Assembly (NCBI GenBank): GCA_963837365.1
Contig: CAWIMW010000004.1
Location: forward strand, 1 to 39,916
Direction: 5' to 3'
DNA: 39,916 nucleotides
DNA from: CAWBXL01 sp963837365
GTDB taxonomy: Bacteria; Acidobacteriota; Terriglobia; Terriglobales; Acidobacteriaceae
Position 1 is the stretch's first letter. Each line of letters begins with the position of its first letter. The position numbers were made by a program, and so were the translations under genes. Below, piece after piece: positions 8,738 through 16,945 of this stretch. The notes under the pieces were generated by a model. The model was given only the letters and a program-made list of their open reading frames with translations. It was not told the DNA's origin and made no database searches.

Positions 8738-9790
8738 ATGAAAGATTTTTTTCTCTCCGATTGCGCTCAGCACGAAAACCAGATCGTTACTTCCTCGTTT
8801 GTCGTCGTTTCCAAGCAGGTAAAGCCCAAAAAATCTGGCGATCCCTATCTGGCGCTCACCCTGGGCGATCGTGCCGGACACATTGAAGCCAAGATGTGGG
8901 ACAACGTAGAAGATGCCATCAGCGCATTTGAGCAGGAAGATTTCATCAAGATCAAAGGGTTGGTCAATAAGTACAACAACCGCTTCCAGATCACCATCCA
9001 CAAAATCCGCAAATTGCAGGATTCGGAAGTGGATTTTGGCGACTACCTTCCCAAGACCACAAAAGATATCGGGGAACTTTGGCAAACCCTGGCGGGATTT
9101 GTTGCGACCTTTCGCGACCCGCATTTAAAGGCCCTGGTGGTGGCCTTTATGGCTGATCCGGAAATTGCTGAGGCCTACCGGACTGCTCCGGCGGCAAAGA
9201 GTCTGCATCATGCCTACATCGGCGGCCTGCTTGACCATGTGGTTTCATTGTTCCGCTCCTGTGATTTACTGTGCCGGAACTACCCTTCCATCAACCGTGA
9301 CCTGTTGCTGACGGGCGCTTTTTTTCATGACATTGGAAAGATTCACGAGCTCGGTTACAACCGGGCTTTCACTTACACGACGCGTGGACAACTTCTGGGG
9401 CACATGATCATCGAACTGGAAATGTTGCAGGCCAAGGTTGCGCAGATACCCGGTTTTCCCGACCCACTGAAAACGCTGGTGGAGCACTTGATCATCAGCC
9501 ATCACGGGCACTATGAATTTGGCTCGCCCAAGCTGCCTATGTTTCCGGAGGCGCTCATGCTGCACTATCTCGACGATCTGGATTCAAAGATGGAGAGCAT
9601 GCGGGCGCACTTTGAGCGGGAAATTGGCTCCGCAGCAGCGTGGGCAGGGTACAACGCTTCTTTGGCGCGGCCCCTGCTGAATACAGCAAAGTTCCTGGCC
9701 GGCAAACCGGAGACCGAGAAACAGCCCGAAGATGGGGCATGTACTACAGAGTCGGAAGTATCGAAGCAGAAAACTGAGTCTACCCGGTAA
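8738..9790 (+). CDS. YhaM-like 3'-5' exonuclease (OB-fold plus HD domain)
   Basis: A 350-residue protein with the two-domain layout of the YhaM/CBF1 family of 3'-5' exoribonucleases. An OB-fold occupies about residues 10-95 (YLALTLGDRAGHIEAKMWDN; DFIKIKGLVNKYNNRFQIT). An HD metal-dependent phosphohydrolase domain spans about 155-300, with HHAYIGGLLDHVVSL, the HD pair in FFHDIGKIHEL, and HLIISHHGHYEFGSP. The Pro-Glu-rich C-terminal tail is not conserved-looking. The family degrades single-stranded RNA and DNA in the cytoplasm; this role is family knowledge, not shown here. It lies 26 bases downstream of the SurA-like gene. The start ATG at 8738 has no strong SD, but the next ATG would cut into the OB-fold. 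Confidence 0.88.
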   Translation: MKDFFLSDCAQHENQIVTSSFVVVSKQVKPKKSGDPYLALTLGDRAGHIEAKMWDNVEDAISAFEQEDFIKIKGLVNKYNNRFQITIHKIRKLQDSEVDFGDYLPKTTKDIGELWQTLAGFVATFRDPHLKALVVAFMADPEIAEAYRTAPAAKSLHHAYIGGLLDHVVSLFRSCDLLCRNYPSINRDLLLTGAFFHDIGKIHELGYNRAFTYTTRGQLLGHMIIELEMLQAKVAQIPGFPDPLKTLVEHLIISHHGHYEFGSPKLPMFPEALMLHYLDDLDSKMESMRAHFEREIGSAAAWAGYNASLARPLLNTAKFLAGKPETEKQPEDGACTTESEVSKQKTESTR

Positions 9791-9866
9791 CCACTGATAC
9801 TCTATTTAAGTCCTGATTTTGCGCGCTGATTCGCTAACGAAAAATCTGGCCAATGGAGAAAAATAT

Positions 9867-10544
9867 ATGAGATCACGCTTAGTCGCAGTGACCTTGAGTC
9901 TGTGCTTTGTTCTTTTCGGTTGCAGCAACAAATCGGCGGATTCCGGTAGTGAGGCTACTGATGCATCTTCCGCGAGCAGCAGCTCGGGTGGTAGCTCCGG
10001 CGCCGGCGCCGGCGCTGCATCAACTAAGAAGGCTGAAGCAGCCAAGAAAATCGTGGTTCCAGTTGGTACCGTGCTTACCGTCCGGCTCGGACAAGCGGTG
10101 GGCTCCAAGATCAGTGAGACGGGGCAGTCTTTTTCTGCAACCCTGGCTGAGCCGGTCATGATTGGCGGCGAAACCGCAATCGCCAAGGGTGCAGCGGCGT
10201 CAGGCACAGTTGTAGACGCCAAACCGCTTGGCCGGTTCAAAGGCGGCGCGGTGCTGCAATTGAAACTGGATTCCATCGCTGACCTACCGGTCGAGACCTC
10301 GTCGGTTGTGCGTACCGAAAAGGGCAAGGGGAAACGCACGGCGACCATGGTCGGCGGAGGGGCTGGGCTAGGAGCGATTATTGGAGGGCTCGCGGGTGGT
10401 GGCAAAGGTGCGGCGATCGGCGCGCTTGCCGGGGCTGGTGCGGGCACGGCAGGCACAGCCTATACCGGCAACAAAGATATTGTGCTGCCGGCGGAATCGG
10501 CCATCAGCTTCAAACTGGAGAAGGAACTGGAAATTAAGAAATAA
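9867..10544 (+). CDS. Glycine-zipper lipoprotein
   Basis: A 225-residue predicted outer-membrane or periplasmic lipoprotein. ATG 9867 is preceded by GGAG eight bases upstream. The signal peptide ends in a lipobox (VLFGC), so Cys21 should be lipidated. A Ser/Gly/Ala-rich linker follows, then a globular region with a VPVGTVLTVRLGQAVGSKIS motif. Residues about 165-200 form a glycine-zipper run (GAGLGAIIGGLAGG and GKGAAIGALAGAGAG) that may insert into a membrane or mediate oligomers. The fold resembles a family common in acidobacteria; the function is unknown. The same frame opens at TTG 9819, but that upstream part has no SD and would bury the signal peptide. A perfect hairpin follows the stop. 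Confidence 0.84.
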   Translation: MRSRLVAVTLSLCFVLFGCSNKSADSGSEATDASSASSSSGGSSGAGAGAASTKKAEAAKKIVVPVGTVLTVRLGQAVGSKISETGQSFSATLAEPVMIGGETAIAKGAAASGTVVDAKPLGRFKGGAVLQLKLDSIADLPVETSSVVRTEKGKGKRTATMVGGGAGLGAIIGGLAGGGKGAAIGALAGAGAGTAGTAYTGNKDIVLPAESAISFKLEKELEIKK

Positions 10545-10571
10545 CCGTAGTTTGTTGATTGCGGCGATTGC

Positions 10572-10598
10572 CCCTCGGGAAGCGTTCCTTCCCGAGGG
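10572..10598 (+). terminator. Hairpin terminator after the glycine-zipper lipoprotein
   Basis: A perfect 11-bp stem (CCCTCGGGAAG at 10572-10582 with its complement at 10588-10598) and a 5-base loop, starting 28 bases after the lipoprotein stop. The following bases (TTACTATTTT) are T-rich but not a solid run, so termination may be partial. It lies just before the HAD gene and would separate the two transcripts. Confidence 0.7.
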
Positions 10599-10627
10599 CT
10601 TACTATTTTGAAGAACACTCTTTACTG

Positions 10628-11356
10628 ATGATCCCTCTCGATTTCAGCCGCTTCAAGATTCTGACCTTTGACTGTTATGGCACGCTGATTGATTGGGAGG
10701 CAGGAATATTTTCTGCTTTACGTCCTATCTTGGCGGCGCACGGCAAATCAATCTCTGACCCGCAATTGCTGGAGATGTATGGGGAATTGGAGGCTCAGGC
10801 CGAACAGGGGGAATTCCGCTGCTACCGGGACGTTTTGCAACTTGTGGTAAGCGGATTCGGAAAGCAGCTCGGCTTTGAACCTTCGGAGCCGGAAAAACGC
10901 TCACTTCCAGAATCGTTGTGTAATTGGCTGCCTTTTGCAGATACAGTTCGCTCGCTGGAGCGGCTCAAGTCCAAATTCAAGCTGGCAGTGATCTCCAATG
11001 TGGATGATGACTTGTTTGCGGCTTCGGCGCAGAAGCTGAAAGTTGGATTTGACCACGTGATCACGGCCCAGCAGGCTGGTTGCTACAAGCCGGGTATGAA
11101 GATTTTCAATCTGGCGTTGCAGAAGATAGGATTTTCGCCGGACCAGGTATTGCACTGCGGACAAAGCGTCTATCACGATGTGATTCCAGCACAATCGCTG
11201 GGGATGGCCACCGTTTGGGTGAACCGCCCTTCACCGCGGGCTGGAGTTGGTGCGGTCAAAGCAGCCTCTGGCCAGCCGGACCTGGAAGTCCCCAACCTTG
11301 AAACCTTGGCGAACCTGGCCTTAACTGAGAACCGAGAACTGAGAACTGAGAACTGA
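10628..11356 (+). CDS. HAD-superfamily hydrolase, haloacid dehalogenase type II-like
   Basis: A 242-residue cytosolic hydrolase of the HAD superfamily. Motif I is LTFDCYGTLIDWE at residue 12 onward (nucleophile Asp). Motif II is AVISNVDD near residue 120. Motif III Lys is in GCYKPGMKIF. The motif IV region is VLHCGQSVYHDVIPAQSLGM, where the usual DD pair is reduced to one Asp. The dehalogenase-type-II layout suggests a phosphatase or 2-haloacid dehalogenase; sequence alone does not settle the substrate. ATG 10628 is preferred over upstream in-frame codons because it begins just before motif I and lies beyond the terminator hairpin. Its last 11 codons and stop (TENRELRTEN) fall inside a heptanucleotide tandem repeat, which suggests that the original C-terminus was replaced or extended. 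Confidence 0.83.
   Translation: MIPLDFSRFKILTFDCYGTLIDWEAGIFSALRPILAAHGKSISDPQLLEMYGELEAQAEQGEFRCYRDVLQLVVSGFGKQLGFEPSEPEKRSLPESLCNWLPFADTVRSLERLKSKFKLAVISNVDDDLFAASAQKLKVGFDHVITAQQAGCYKPGMKIFNLALQKIGFSPDQVLHCGQSVYHDVIPAQSLGMATVWVNRPSPRAGVGAVKAASGQPDLEVPNLETLANLALTENRELRTEN
11325..11356 (+). repeat. Heptanucleotide tandem repeat, 4.6 units of CTGAGAA
   Basis: Units read CTGAGAA, CCGAGAA, CTGAGAA, CTGAGAA and a partial CTGA, with one mismatch. The stop codon of the HAD gene (11354-11356) is inside the last unit. A second array with the same 7-base period lies in maf at 35598. Confidence 0.85.
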
Positions 11357-11404
11357 CACTCCCGCCCACCCTGCGTATTAGACTGGTTCTCAAGGACCCG
11401 ACAA

Positions 11405-12616
11405 ATGCCGACTTCTGCTCGCACCAACCCTCTCTCCTACCTGACAGACCAATTGGATGATTTAAGGACCAAGGGAACGTACTTCCATCTGCGCGTGCTC
11501 GAAGATGAGCAAGAGCCGGTGTGCACGTTTGATGGGAAAAGAGTTATCAACCTTGCATCCAACAACTATCTGGGGCTGACCACGCACCCTAAACTGCGCG
11601 AAGCGGCAATCGAGGCTACGAGGAAATACGGGGTTGGCTCTGGGGCCGTGAGGACGATTGCCGGGACCATGAAAATCCACATGGATCTGGAAGAGAAAAT
11701 CGCGCGCTTCAAGAATGTCGAAGCTTGCGTGGTTTTTCAGTCGGGGTTTGCCGCCAATGCGGGAACGGTTTCAGCCATCCTGGGGAAAGAGGATTTCATC
11801 ATCTCGGATCAGTTGAACCATGCCTCGATTATTGATGGAGCACGCCTGTCGCGGGCCAAGATTCTGGTTTTTGAGCACAAGAACGTTGCCCACGCGGAAG
11901 AACAGCTGGCCAGCGTCAGGGACCAGCCGGGTAAGAAGTTGCTGATTACCGATGGCGTGTTTTCCATGGACGGCGATATCGGGCCGTTGCCTGGGTTGTG
12001 TGATGTAGCTGAGAAATACGGTGCCATCATGATGGTGGATGATGCCCACGCTTCCGGAGTGCTGGGGCGAGATGGCCGGGGAACGATTGACCATTTCAAG
12101 GTCCATGGGCGCGTGGATGTTCAGGTGGGAACTTTGTCGAAGGCGATTGGCGCGCTGGGCGGATATGTTTGCGGGACCCGCGATTTGATTGAGTTTCTCT
12201 ACCATCGCGCGCGGCCGTTCTTGTTTTCGACATCGCATCCGCCGTCAGTGGCGGCGACGTGCATGGCGGCATTCGATGTTTTGGAACAAGAGCCCGAGCG
12301 CATTGAAAGGTTGTGGGAGAATACGCGGTTCTGGAAGAAAGAGCTGGGGTTGCTGGGATTCAACATCGGCGGAGTGAATACTCCTGCCAGCGAGACGCCG
12401 ATTACCCCCATCATCATCGGCGACGGAAAATTGACGATGGAGTTCTCTCGCGAATTGTTCAAAGAGGGAGTGATGGGGACAGGGATTGCATTTCCCACCG
12501 TGCCCGAGGGGAAGGCACGGATTCGGACGATCGTGACCGCAACACACACCCAAGAGCAGCTCGGGCAGGCATTGAACGTATTGAAGCGAGTGGGAAAGAG
12601 AATGGCGATCTTATGA
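11405..12616 (+). CDS. kbl: Glycine C-acetyltransferase-like PLP enzyme (alpha-oxoamine synthase)
   Basis: A 403-residue PLP-dependent alpha-oxoamine synthase. The Schiff-base Lys is in GTLSKAIGALGGYVCG. Other conserved elements are LASNNYLGLTTHPKLREAA, GVGSGAVRTIAGT, FQSGFAANAGTV, LNHASIIDGARLS, VFSMDGDIGPLP and VDDAHASGVLG. The family joins an acyl-CoA to an amino acid. Close relatives are glycine C-acetyltransferase (Kbl, threonine breakdown) and 8-amino-7-oxononanoate synthase (BioF). The ending PTVPEGKARIR favours Kbl, but no threonine dehydrogenase or biotin genes lie nearby, so BioF-like activity is not excluded. AAGGA stands nine bases before the ATG. Its TGA overlaps the next start as ATGA. 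Confidence 0.85.
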   Translation: MPTSARTNPLSYLTDQLDDLRTKGTYFHLRVLEDEQEPVCTFDGKRVINLASNNYLGLTTHPKLREAAIEATRKYGVGSGAVRTIAGTMKIHMDLEEKIARFKNVEACVVFQSGFAANAGTVSAILGKEDFIISDQLNHASIIDGARLSRAKILVFEHKNVAHAEEQLASVRDQPGKKLLITDGVFSMDGDIGPLPGLCDVAEKYGAIMMVDDAHASGVLGRDGRGTIDHFKVHGRVDVQVGTLSKAIGALGGYVCGTRDLIEFLYHRARPFLFSTSHPPSVAATCMAAFDVLEQEPERIERLWENTRFWKKELGLLGFNIGGVNTPASETPITPIIIGDGKLTMEFSRELFKEGVMGTGIAFPTVPEGKARIRTIVTATHTQEQLGQALNVLKRVGKRMAIL

Positions 12617-12879
12617 TCTTTTGGGGAGCGGGAGCGATCGGGAGCCTGATCATGGGCTTGCTCCTTCTCTATTGTGCTTCTCTTCCCGGGCCTTGGTTCA
12701 CGAATGAGGAAGCCACTGAGATTGTTCCCAGTTGGATAATTCGACTGATCGTATTCTTGGTGGCACTTTGGTTCTTTTATGTAACCTGGTGGAGAATGTG
12801 CACGGCCGATTGCTTTGAAACCTTCAAGATGCCGTCTCTGACGGGACTCGCTCATACCCGCGCTTACGCGCGGGGCTAA
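12613..12879 (+). CDS. Small membrane protein, translationally coupled to the Kbl-like gene
   Basis: An 88-residue protein that I do not recognise. Its ATG overlaps the stop of the upstream synthase gene (ATGA at 12613-12616), a classic coupling arrangement. It has two hydrophobic stretches (WGAGAIGSLIMGLLLLYCASL and WIIRLIVFLVALWFFYVTWW), so it is predicted to span the inner membrane twice, with a short Cys-containing tail. The upstream open frame is simply an out-of-phase reading of the synthase. A hairpin follows three bases after the stop. Confidence 0.62.
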   Translation: MIFWGAGAIGSLIMGLLLLYCASLPGPWFTNEEATEIVPSWIIRLIVFLVALWFFYVTWWRMCTADCFETFKMPSLTGLAHTRAYARG

Positions 12880-12881
12880 TA

Positions 12882-12908
12882 AATTTCGTCGTTGAAGCGA
12901 CGAAAATT
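12882..12908. terminator. Bidirectional hairpin between convergent genes
   Basis: An 8-bp stem (TTTCGTCG at 12884-12891 with CGACGAAA at 12898-12905) and a 6-base loop, flanked by A/T so that both strands have a short T or A run. It sits between the small membrane protein and the 3' end of pyrC, which converge here, and fits a shared terminator. Confidence 0.65.
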
Positions 12909-12923
12909 AGGTTACCCTGTTCT

Positions 12924-14240
12924 CTAATCTGCGCGATGCACAATCTTCCCAGCTACAATCGTCGCCACTACCTTCCCTGTCATCTGCCATCCATCAAACG
13001 GCGTGTTCTGTGATTTGGAGCGCGACTTGGCGGCATCAAATGTCCAACGTTTCTTGGGATCGAAAATTGTGACATCGGCGTGCGCCCCGCGGGCGAGAGT
13101 GCCACGCCCAGTAAGCGAGAGTACGCGCGCCGGGCCGGCGGTAAAGAGTTCTATGATGCGTGCCAGAGGAATTTTTGCCCCAATATGAAGGCGAGTGATT
13201 GCCAATCCTACAGCAGTTTCAAAGCCGGTGATTCCAAAAGCTGCGCGTTCAAACTCGATGACTTTTTCATGCGGCGCGTGAGGGGCGTGGTCGGTGGCGA
13301 TTGCATCTACCGTGCCGTCCCCTAACGCCACGATCAGTGCTTCACGGTCAGGGGCGGAACGTAGTGGCGGGTTCATCTTGAAGTTAGCGTCGTAATCCCG
13401 TACGTCGGCGTCGGTCAAAGTGAAATGATGTGGCGTCACTTCACAGGTGATGTGGGCTCGGCTTCGCTTGCCTCGGCGGACCGCCTTCAGCGCGTCGGCA
13501 GTCGAAAGATGGGCAACGTGCAGGCGCGCTCCGTTGAATTGCTGGGCCAGTTGTATATCGCGTTCAACGATGGACGCTTCGGCCGCCGTCTGCATTCCGC
13601 GCAGCCCCAGGCGAAATGAGGTCGGGCCGTCGTTCATGGAGCAGTTCGCCGTCATGCGCGTGTCTTCGGCATGCTGGATCACTGGGAAATTGAGCTCGGC
13701 GCCCAGGCGGAGGGTCTCCCGCATGATTTCATCGCCGAGGATGGGCTTGCCATCGTCGGTGACCGCGACTGCACCGGCGCGTTGCAGCCCGCGAAAGTCG
13801 GTGAGCACAGCGCCTTTGCTGGCTTTGGTTGCCGCGGCGATGGGAAACACATTCACCACCGCCCCACGGCTCGGATTTTGAAGCCAGGTGACCCATTCGG
13901 ACGAATCCACTACCGGCTGAGTGTTGGGCATGCAGCAAACCGAGGTAAATCCTCCGGCTGCTGCTGCGGCTGTGCCAGTTGCGATGCTCTCCTTATAGCT
14001 CTGGCCCGGTTCACGTAAATGGACGTGAATGTCAATGAAGCCGGGAGCCACGATCAGGCCGCGTGCATCGAATTTTTCGTGGGCAGTGCCCTTGGTTTTT
14101 CCAGGAGGGGTAACTTCAGCCACGTGGCCATCGCGCAGCAGGACATCCATCACCGCGTCGATTTTTGCGGCTGGATCAATCACGTGACCGTTCCGGATCA
14201 AAAGCGAGGCCGGTTTAGATTTGTTGTTTGTCATCTTCAC
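12924..14240 (-). CDS. pyrC: Dihydroorotase
   Basis: A 438-residue zinc amidohydrolase that closes carbamoyl-aspartate to dihydroorotate in pyrimidine synthesis. The metal motif is IDIHVHLREPGQSYKE near residue 70. Further ligands lie in FPVIQHAED, HVAHLSTADAL and DAIATDHAPHAPHEK. The length is that of class I bacterial dihydroorotases. The start is ATG 14240, or 14234 two codons inside. It is the last gene of the minus-strand pyrR-pyrB-pyrC run, 21 bases after pyrB, and ends near a hairpin shared with the opposing gene. Confidence 0.94.
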   Translation of the reverse strand: MKMTNNKSKPASLLIRNGHVIDPAAKIDAVMDVLLRDGHVAEVTPPGKTKGTAHEKFDARGLIVAPGFIDIHVHLREPGQSYKESIATGTAAAAAGGFTSVCCMPNTQPVVDSSEWVTWLQNPSRGAVVNVFPIAAATKASKGAVLTDFRGLQRAGAVAVTDDGKPILGDEIMRETLRLGAELNFPVIQHAEDTRMTANCSMNDGPTSFRLGLRGMQTAAEASIVERDIQLAQQFNGARLHVAHLSTADALKAVRRGKRSRAHITCEVTPHHFTLTDADVRDYDANFKMNPPLRSAPDREALIVALGDGTVDAIATDHAPHAPHEKVIEFERAAFGITGFETAVGLAITRLHIGAKIPLARIIELFTAGPARVLSLTGRGTLARGAHADVTIFDPKKRWTFDAAKSRSKSQNTPFDGWQMTGKVVATIVAGKIVHRAD

Positions 14241-14261
14241 TTACTATCTTTCGCGCGCGGA

Positions 14262-15182
14262 CTAGCGGGCCTTCCCGAGTGCTTTTGCCAGCACCGCCAT
14301 GCGCACCGGAACTCCGTTTCTCACTTCTTCCACAATGGCCGACTGCGGACAGTCGGCAACCTCCCAGGTTAACTCCAGGCCGCGAATGATCGGGCCGGGG
14401 TGCATGACCATTGCATCTTTCTTTGCCAGCTTGAGCCGTGTCATGGTGATCTGATAGCGGGTAATGTAGTCCTGCAAACTGATCTTTGTGCCGGCCAGGC
14501 GCTCTTTTTGCACCCGCAACACCATGACGACGTCAGCCCCATGCACCGCCTCTTCCGCGGTGCGGCTGATGTGCAGGCCCGGCGCCAATGTGGCGGCCGT
14601 GTCAGGCAGGAATTCCTGCGGTCCACACAGCGTAACTTTTGTTCCGAATTTGGTCAGCAGATGCACCGCGGAGCGCGCAACCCGGCTGTGATAGATGTCG
14701 CCGACGATGGCGACATGCAGTCCCTTCAAAGTTTTCTTGTGGCGAAGGATGGTATAGGCATCCAGCAACGCTTGGGTCGGATGCTCGTGCATGCCATCGC
14801 CTGCGTTGACCACCGGAATATCCAGGTGCTGCGCCATCAACTGCGGCGCCCCGGCGCTGGGGTGGCGGATGACAATTACATCTGCACCTACGGCGCCCAG
14901 CGTATATCCGGTGTCGAGCAACGACTCGCCTTTTTCGATGCTTGAGCCGCTGGAGAGCACCAGCGTGGTCGTTGCACCCATGGACTTGGCGGCTATTTCG
15001 AATGAACTGCGGGTGCGGGTGGAGGCTTCGTAAAACAGCAGCAACACCCGCTTGTCACGCAGTAAAGGCCGGACTTTGCGCGGATTCATGCGCCGCGCCA
15101 ACTGGAGAATGCCCAGGATCTCCTTGGCGCTGAGGTGCTCGATTCCGAGTAAAGATCCGCGTGCCGCTTTAGGTTCAGTCAT
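14262..15182 (-). CDS. pyrB: Aspartate carbamoyltransferase catalytic subunit
   Basis: A 306-residue catalytic chain that transfers a carbamoyl group to aspartate, the committed step of pyrimidine synthesis. The carbamoyl-phosphate site STRTRSSFE is near residue 55. The active-site loop SSGSSIEKGES, the HPTQALLDAY motif and MHPGP near the end are all present. Length and motifs are typical and nothing is missing. The gene lies between pyrR (41 bases upstream) and pyrC, so it should be under PyrR control. No regulatory chain (pyrI) is seen here. Confidence 0.95.
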   Translation of the reverse strand: MTEPKAARGSLLGIEHLSAKEILGILQLARRMNPRKVRPLLRDKRVLLLFYEASTRTRSSFEIAAKSMGATTTLVLSSGSSIEKGESLLDTGYTLGAVGADVIVIRHPSAGAPQLMAQHLDIPVVNAGDGMHEHPTQALLDAYTILRHKKTLKGLHVAIVGDIYHSRVARSAVHLLTKFGTKVTLCGPQEFLPDTAATLAPGLHISRTAEEAVHGADVVMVLRVQKERLAGTKISLQDYITRYQITMTRLKLAKKDAMVMHPGPIIRGLELTWEVADCPQSAIVEEVRNGVPVRMAVLAKALGKAR

Positions 15183-15223
15183 GACTTAACGATCAATAGT
15201 CTTTACCGCAAACGCCGCCTGGA

Positions 15224-15802
15224 CTATCCGGCCTCTTCTACCAGCAAAACCTTGTCTGCTTCATCCACTTCGCGTAACTGCACCTGAATGCTTTCATTGT
15301 GGCTGGTTGGAATTTTCCTGCCAACAAAAGTCGCTTCAATCGGTAATTCCCGGTGCCCTCGGTCTACGAAAACGCAAAGCTGTATTTTGCGCGGTCGGCC
15401 ATGCGTAAATAGGGCATCCATGGCGGCACGCGTGGTTCGCCCCGTGTACAGAACGTCATCCACCAAAACAATATCTTTCCCATTGATGTCGAAGGGGATT
15501 TCGGATTTTTGCACCAGTGCCTTAGGGCCGAGCGTGGAAAGATCATCGCGGTGTGCCGTAATGTCCAGAGTTCCCACGGGGACAGGGCTTTTCTTCTCAA
15601 TCCGCCGCAGGATGCCCGCCAGGCGCTGGGCCAGCGGGACCCCGCGCTGGCGGATTCCGACCAGGCCTAAATCCTTGGCCCCGTTGTTCTTTTCGATGAT
15701 TTCGTGCGCCAGGCGGACCAGCGTGCGCTCGATTTCCGACGATGACATGATCTGCGCTTTCTCGCGCACCGCAGAATTCCGATGGGATGACTTAGGAGGC
15801 AT
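15224..15802 (-). CDS. pyrR: Pyrimidine regulatory protein PyrR / uracil phosphoribosyltransferase
   Basis: A 192-residue PRTase-fold protein. The PRPP loop is DIVLVDDVLYTGRTTRAAMDAL near residue 115. An early GIRQRGVPLAQRL and a late VFVDRGHRELPIEATFVG match PyrR. In family members studied, PyrR binds pyr mRNA to control attenuation and may also convert uracil to UMP. ATG 15802 is chosen because a TTG at 15841 gives an odd Pro/His-rich start and would coincide with the probable transcription start. I did not find a convincing PyrR-binding attenuator in the short leader, so how it regulates here is open. First gene of the pyrRBC run. Confidence 0.9.
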   Translation of the reverse strand: MPPKSSHRNSAVREKAQIMSSSEIERTLVRLAHEIIEKNNGAKDLGLVGIRQRGVPLAQRLAGILRRIEKKSPVPVGTLDITAHRDDLSTLGPKALVQKSEIPFDINGKDIVLVDDVLYTGRTTRAAMDALFTHGRPRKIQLCVFVDRGHRELPIEATFVGRKIPTSHNESIQVQLREVDEADKVLLVEEAG

Positions 15803-15849
15803 GAACGCTGCATCATACGCGGGTGGATGGTGACCGGGCAAGGCAGGAA

Positions 15850-15878
15850 ATCATGAAATTGTCCTTAAGTGCTGCCAA
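15850..15878 (-). promoter_or_regulatory. Possible promoter of pyrRBC
   Basis: On the minus strand, TTGGCA (15873-15878) is followed after 17 bases by CATGAT (15850-15855). The spacing is ideal; the -10 box is only moderate. Transcription would start about 40 bases before ATG 15802. Confidence 0.35.
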
Positions 15879-15922
15879 ATGAGGAAGATGAGGAAAGATC
15901 ACCCGAGGTGGGACTGGGTTCG

Positions 15923-16582
15923 CTAGGAACGTCTGCGACGACGTATCCAGACGGCACCCAGCGCACCGCCCACGGTGGAAAATACCAGAAACATAAGCAA
16001 CAGGAAAAACAAACCTACTGCCAGAATGATCGCCAACCCGGTGGGAGTTTTGAAGTATTCGAAGGCCTGGAGCGTCTGGGGATCGGTGGTCCGAGACGCA
16101 GACTGATTCACCGCCTCCAGCAAGGTAGCTCGCAGGCGCTGAGTACCTGAGAACAGGGTTATGGCGGCTGCGAAGATGGTGAAAATACCAAAGCCGATAA
16201 TTCCGCTCAACGCCCCGAGTTTGGCGCCGATTCCAGGTGTGAGCTCGCAAGCTGGTGCTCGGTGATGATAGAAGAGAACTGCGAGCGCGCCACCAGCGAA
16301 CATTCCCGGGCCGAGTGCCCCGAGCGGAACCATCATGAGCGCGGCTGCGATGACTGCTCCGAGAACGATTGCAGGCAGGCCATGCGACCAATCGATGGCT
16401 TGCGGATGTCTGGTTGGGGGAGAGAAATAGACGGCGTCCTGCGGTGCGCTCAATGCTTCCGGCGGCATCTGCGGCACCGTAGCCTCAGGAATCGTGACAC
16501 GGATCAACGGTGCTCCACACTCCGGGCAGAACACCTTGCCTTGAGGGACGGGAGCATGGCATCGGTAGCAGGTTTGTTCCAC
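15923..16582 (-). CDS. Zinc-ribbon membrane protein of unknown function
   Basis: A protein of about 219 residues that I do not recognise as a named family. An N-terminal zinc ribbon (TCYRCHAPVPQGKVFCPECG, a CxxC...CxxC pattern) is followed by a Pro-rich linker. Four likely membrane segments come next (LPAIVLGAVIAAALMMVPLG; GPGMFAGGALAVLFYH; LGALSGIIGFGIFTIFAAAI; LAIILAVGLFFLLLMFLVF) and then a basic tail (WIRRRRRS). This layout recurs in acidobacterial membrane proteins of unknown role. The start is uncertain: GTG 16582 sits just after GGAGAGA and just before the zinc ribbon; a TTG at 16618 would add 12 residues. It lies upstream of pyrR in the same direction, about 120 bases away. Confidence 0.72.
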   Translation of the reverse strand: MEQTCYRCHAPVPQGKVFCPECGAPLIRVTIPEATVPQMPPEALSAPQDAVYFSPPTRHPQAIDWSHGLPAIVLGAVIAAALMMVPLGALGPGMFAGGALAVLFYHHRAPACELTPGIGAKLGALSGIIGFGIFTIFAAAITLFSGTQRLRATLLEAVNQSASRTTDPQTLQAFEYFKTPTGLAIILAVGLFFLLLMFLVFSTVGGALGAVWIRRRRRS

Positions 16583-16945
16583 TCTCTCCAAACTACCGCA
16601 GGGTGCGAGCCGAGGCAAGGAAGCGGCCGGAAGGGGAGTGGTGCAGCTTGAGGAATGGTTCGTATCAGGGTAGTGGCTTCAGCCCTGTCATTTCCGTGCC
16701 TGACTCGACCCACGCGCCCCTGGGCGCAACACCCGATGGCCCGAGCCTCTTGATGATTGCGCCTATCGGCGCGGGAATTGATCCCTTTCGCTTAAGCCGC
16801 CACCGCCAACGGCCAATGCCATGACACGGACCGTTTTTTCGTCAAACCATACCACTACCGCCGGAAGGGTAGTGCAATTTGCATCGGCCTGTCCCTTTGT
16901 TATTTGCCCAAGCCCTCTTAATGATCCTCGCCGCAAAGCACAAAT
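16583..16945. other. Gene-free spacer with short hairpins
   Basis: About 360 bases without a convincing gene. It holds a GGCTTCAGCCCTG stretch (near 16675-16688) resembling the hairpin unit at 25323, a short hairpin GCGCCC-CT-GGGCGC at 16714-16727, and a 19-base string (CGATGGCCCGAGCCTCTTG near 16734) that also occurs inside the GH3 gene near 18900. A TTTTTT run near 16841 follows a weak stem. I see no clear tRNA fold and no strong promoter. Confidence 0.45.

Noticed and set aside
9806..10456. Long Ala/Pro-rich open frame on the minus strand
   Set aside because: Antisense to the glycine-zipper lipoprotein; its composition is the mirror of Gly/Ala codons and no domain is visible.
12199..12855. 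Open frame of 218 codons on the minus strand
   Set aside because: Antisense to the Kbl-like gene; no domain, start site or conserved pattern.
15803..15841. TTG start of pyrR at 15841
   Set aside because: It would lie at the predicted transcription start and gives an unusual Pro/His-rich N-terminus; ATG 15802 fits relatives.
16734..16752. A 19-base string also present in the GH3 gene near 18900
   Set aside because: The match does not extend on either side, so it may be a coincidence or a trace of a short duplication; there is not enough for a claim.
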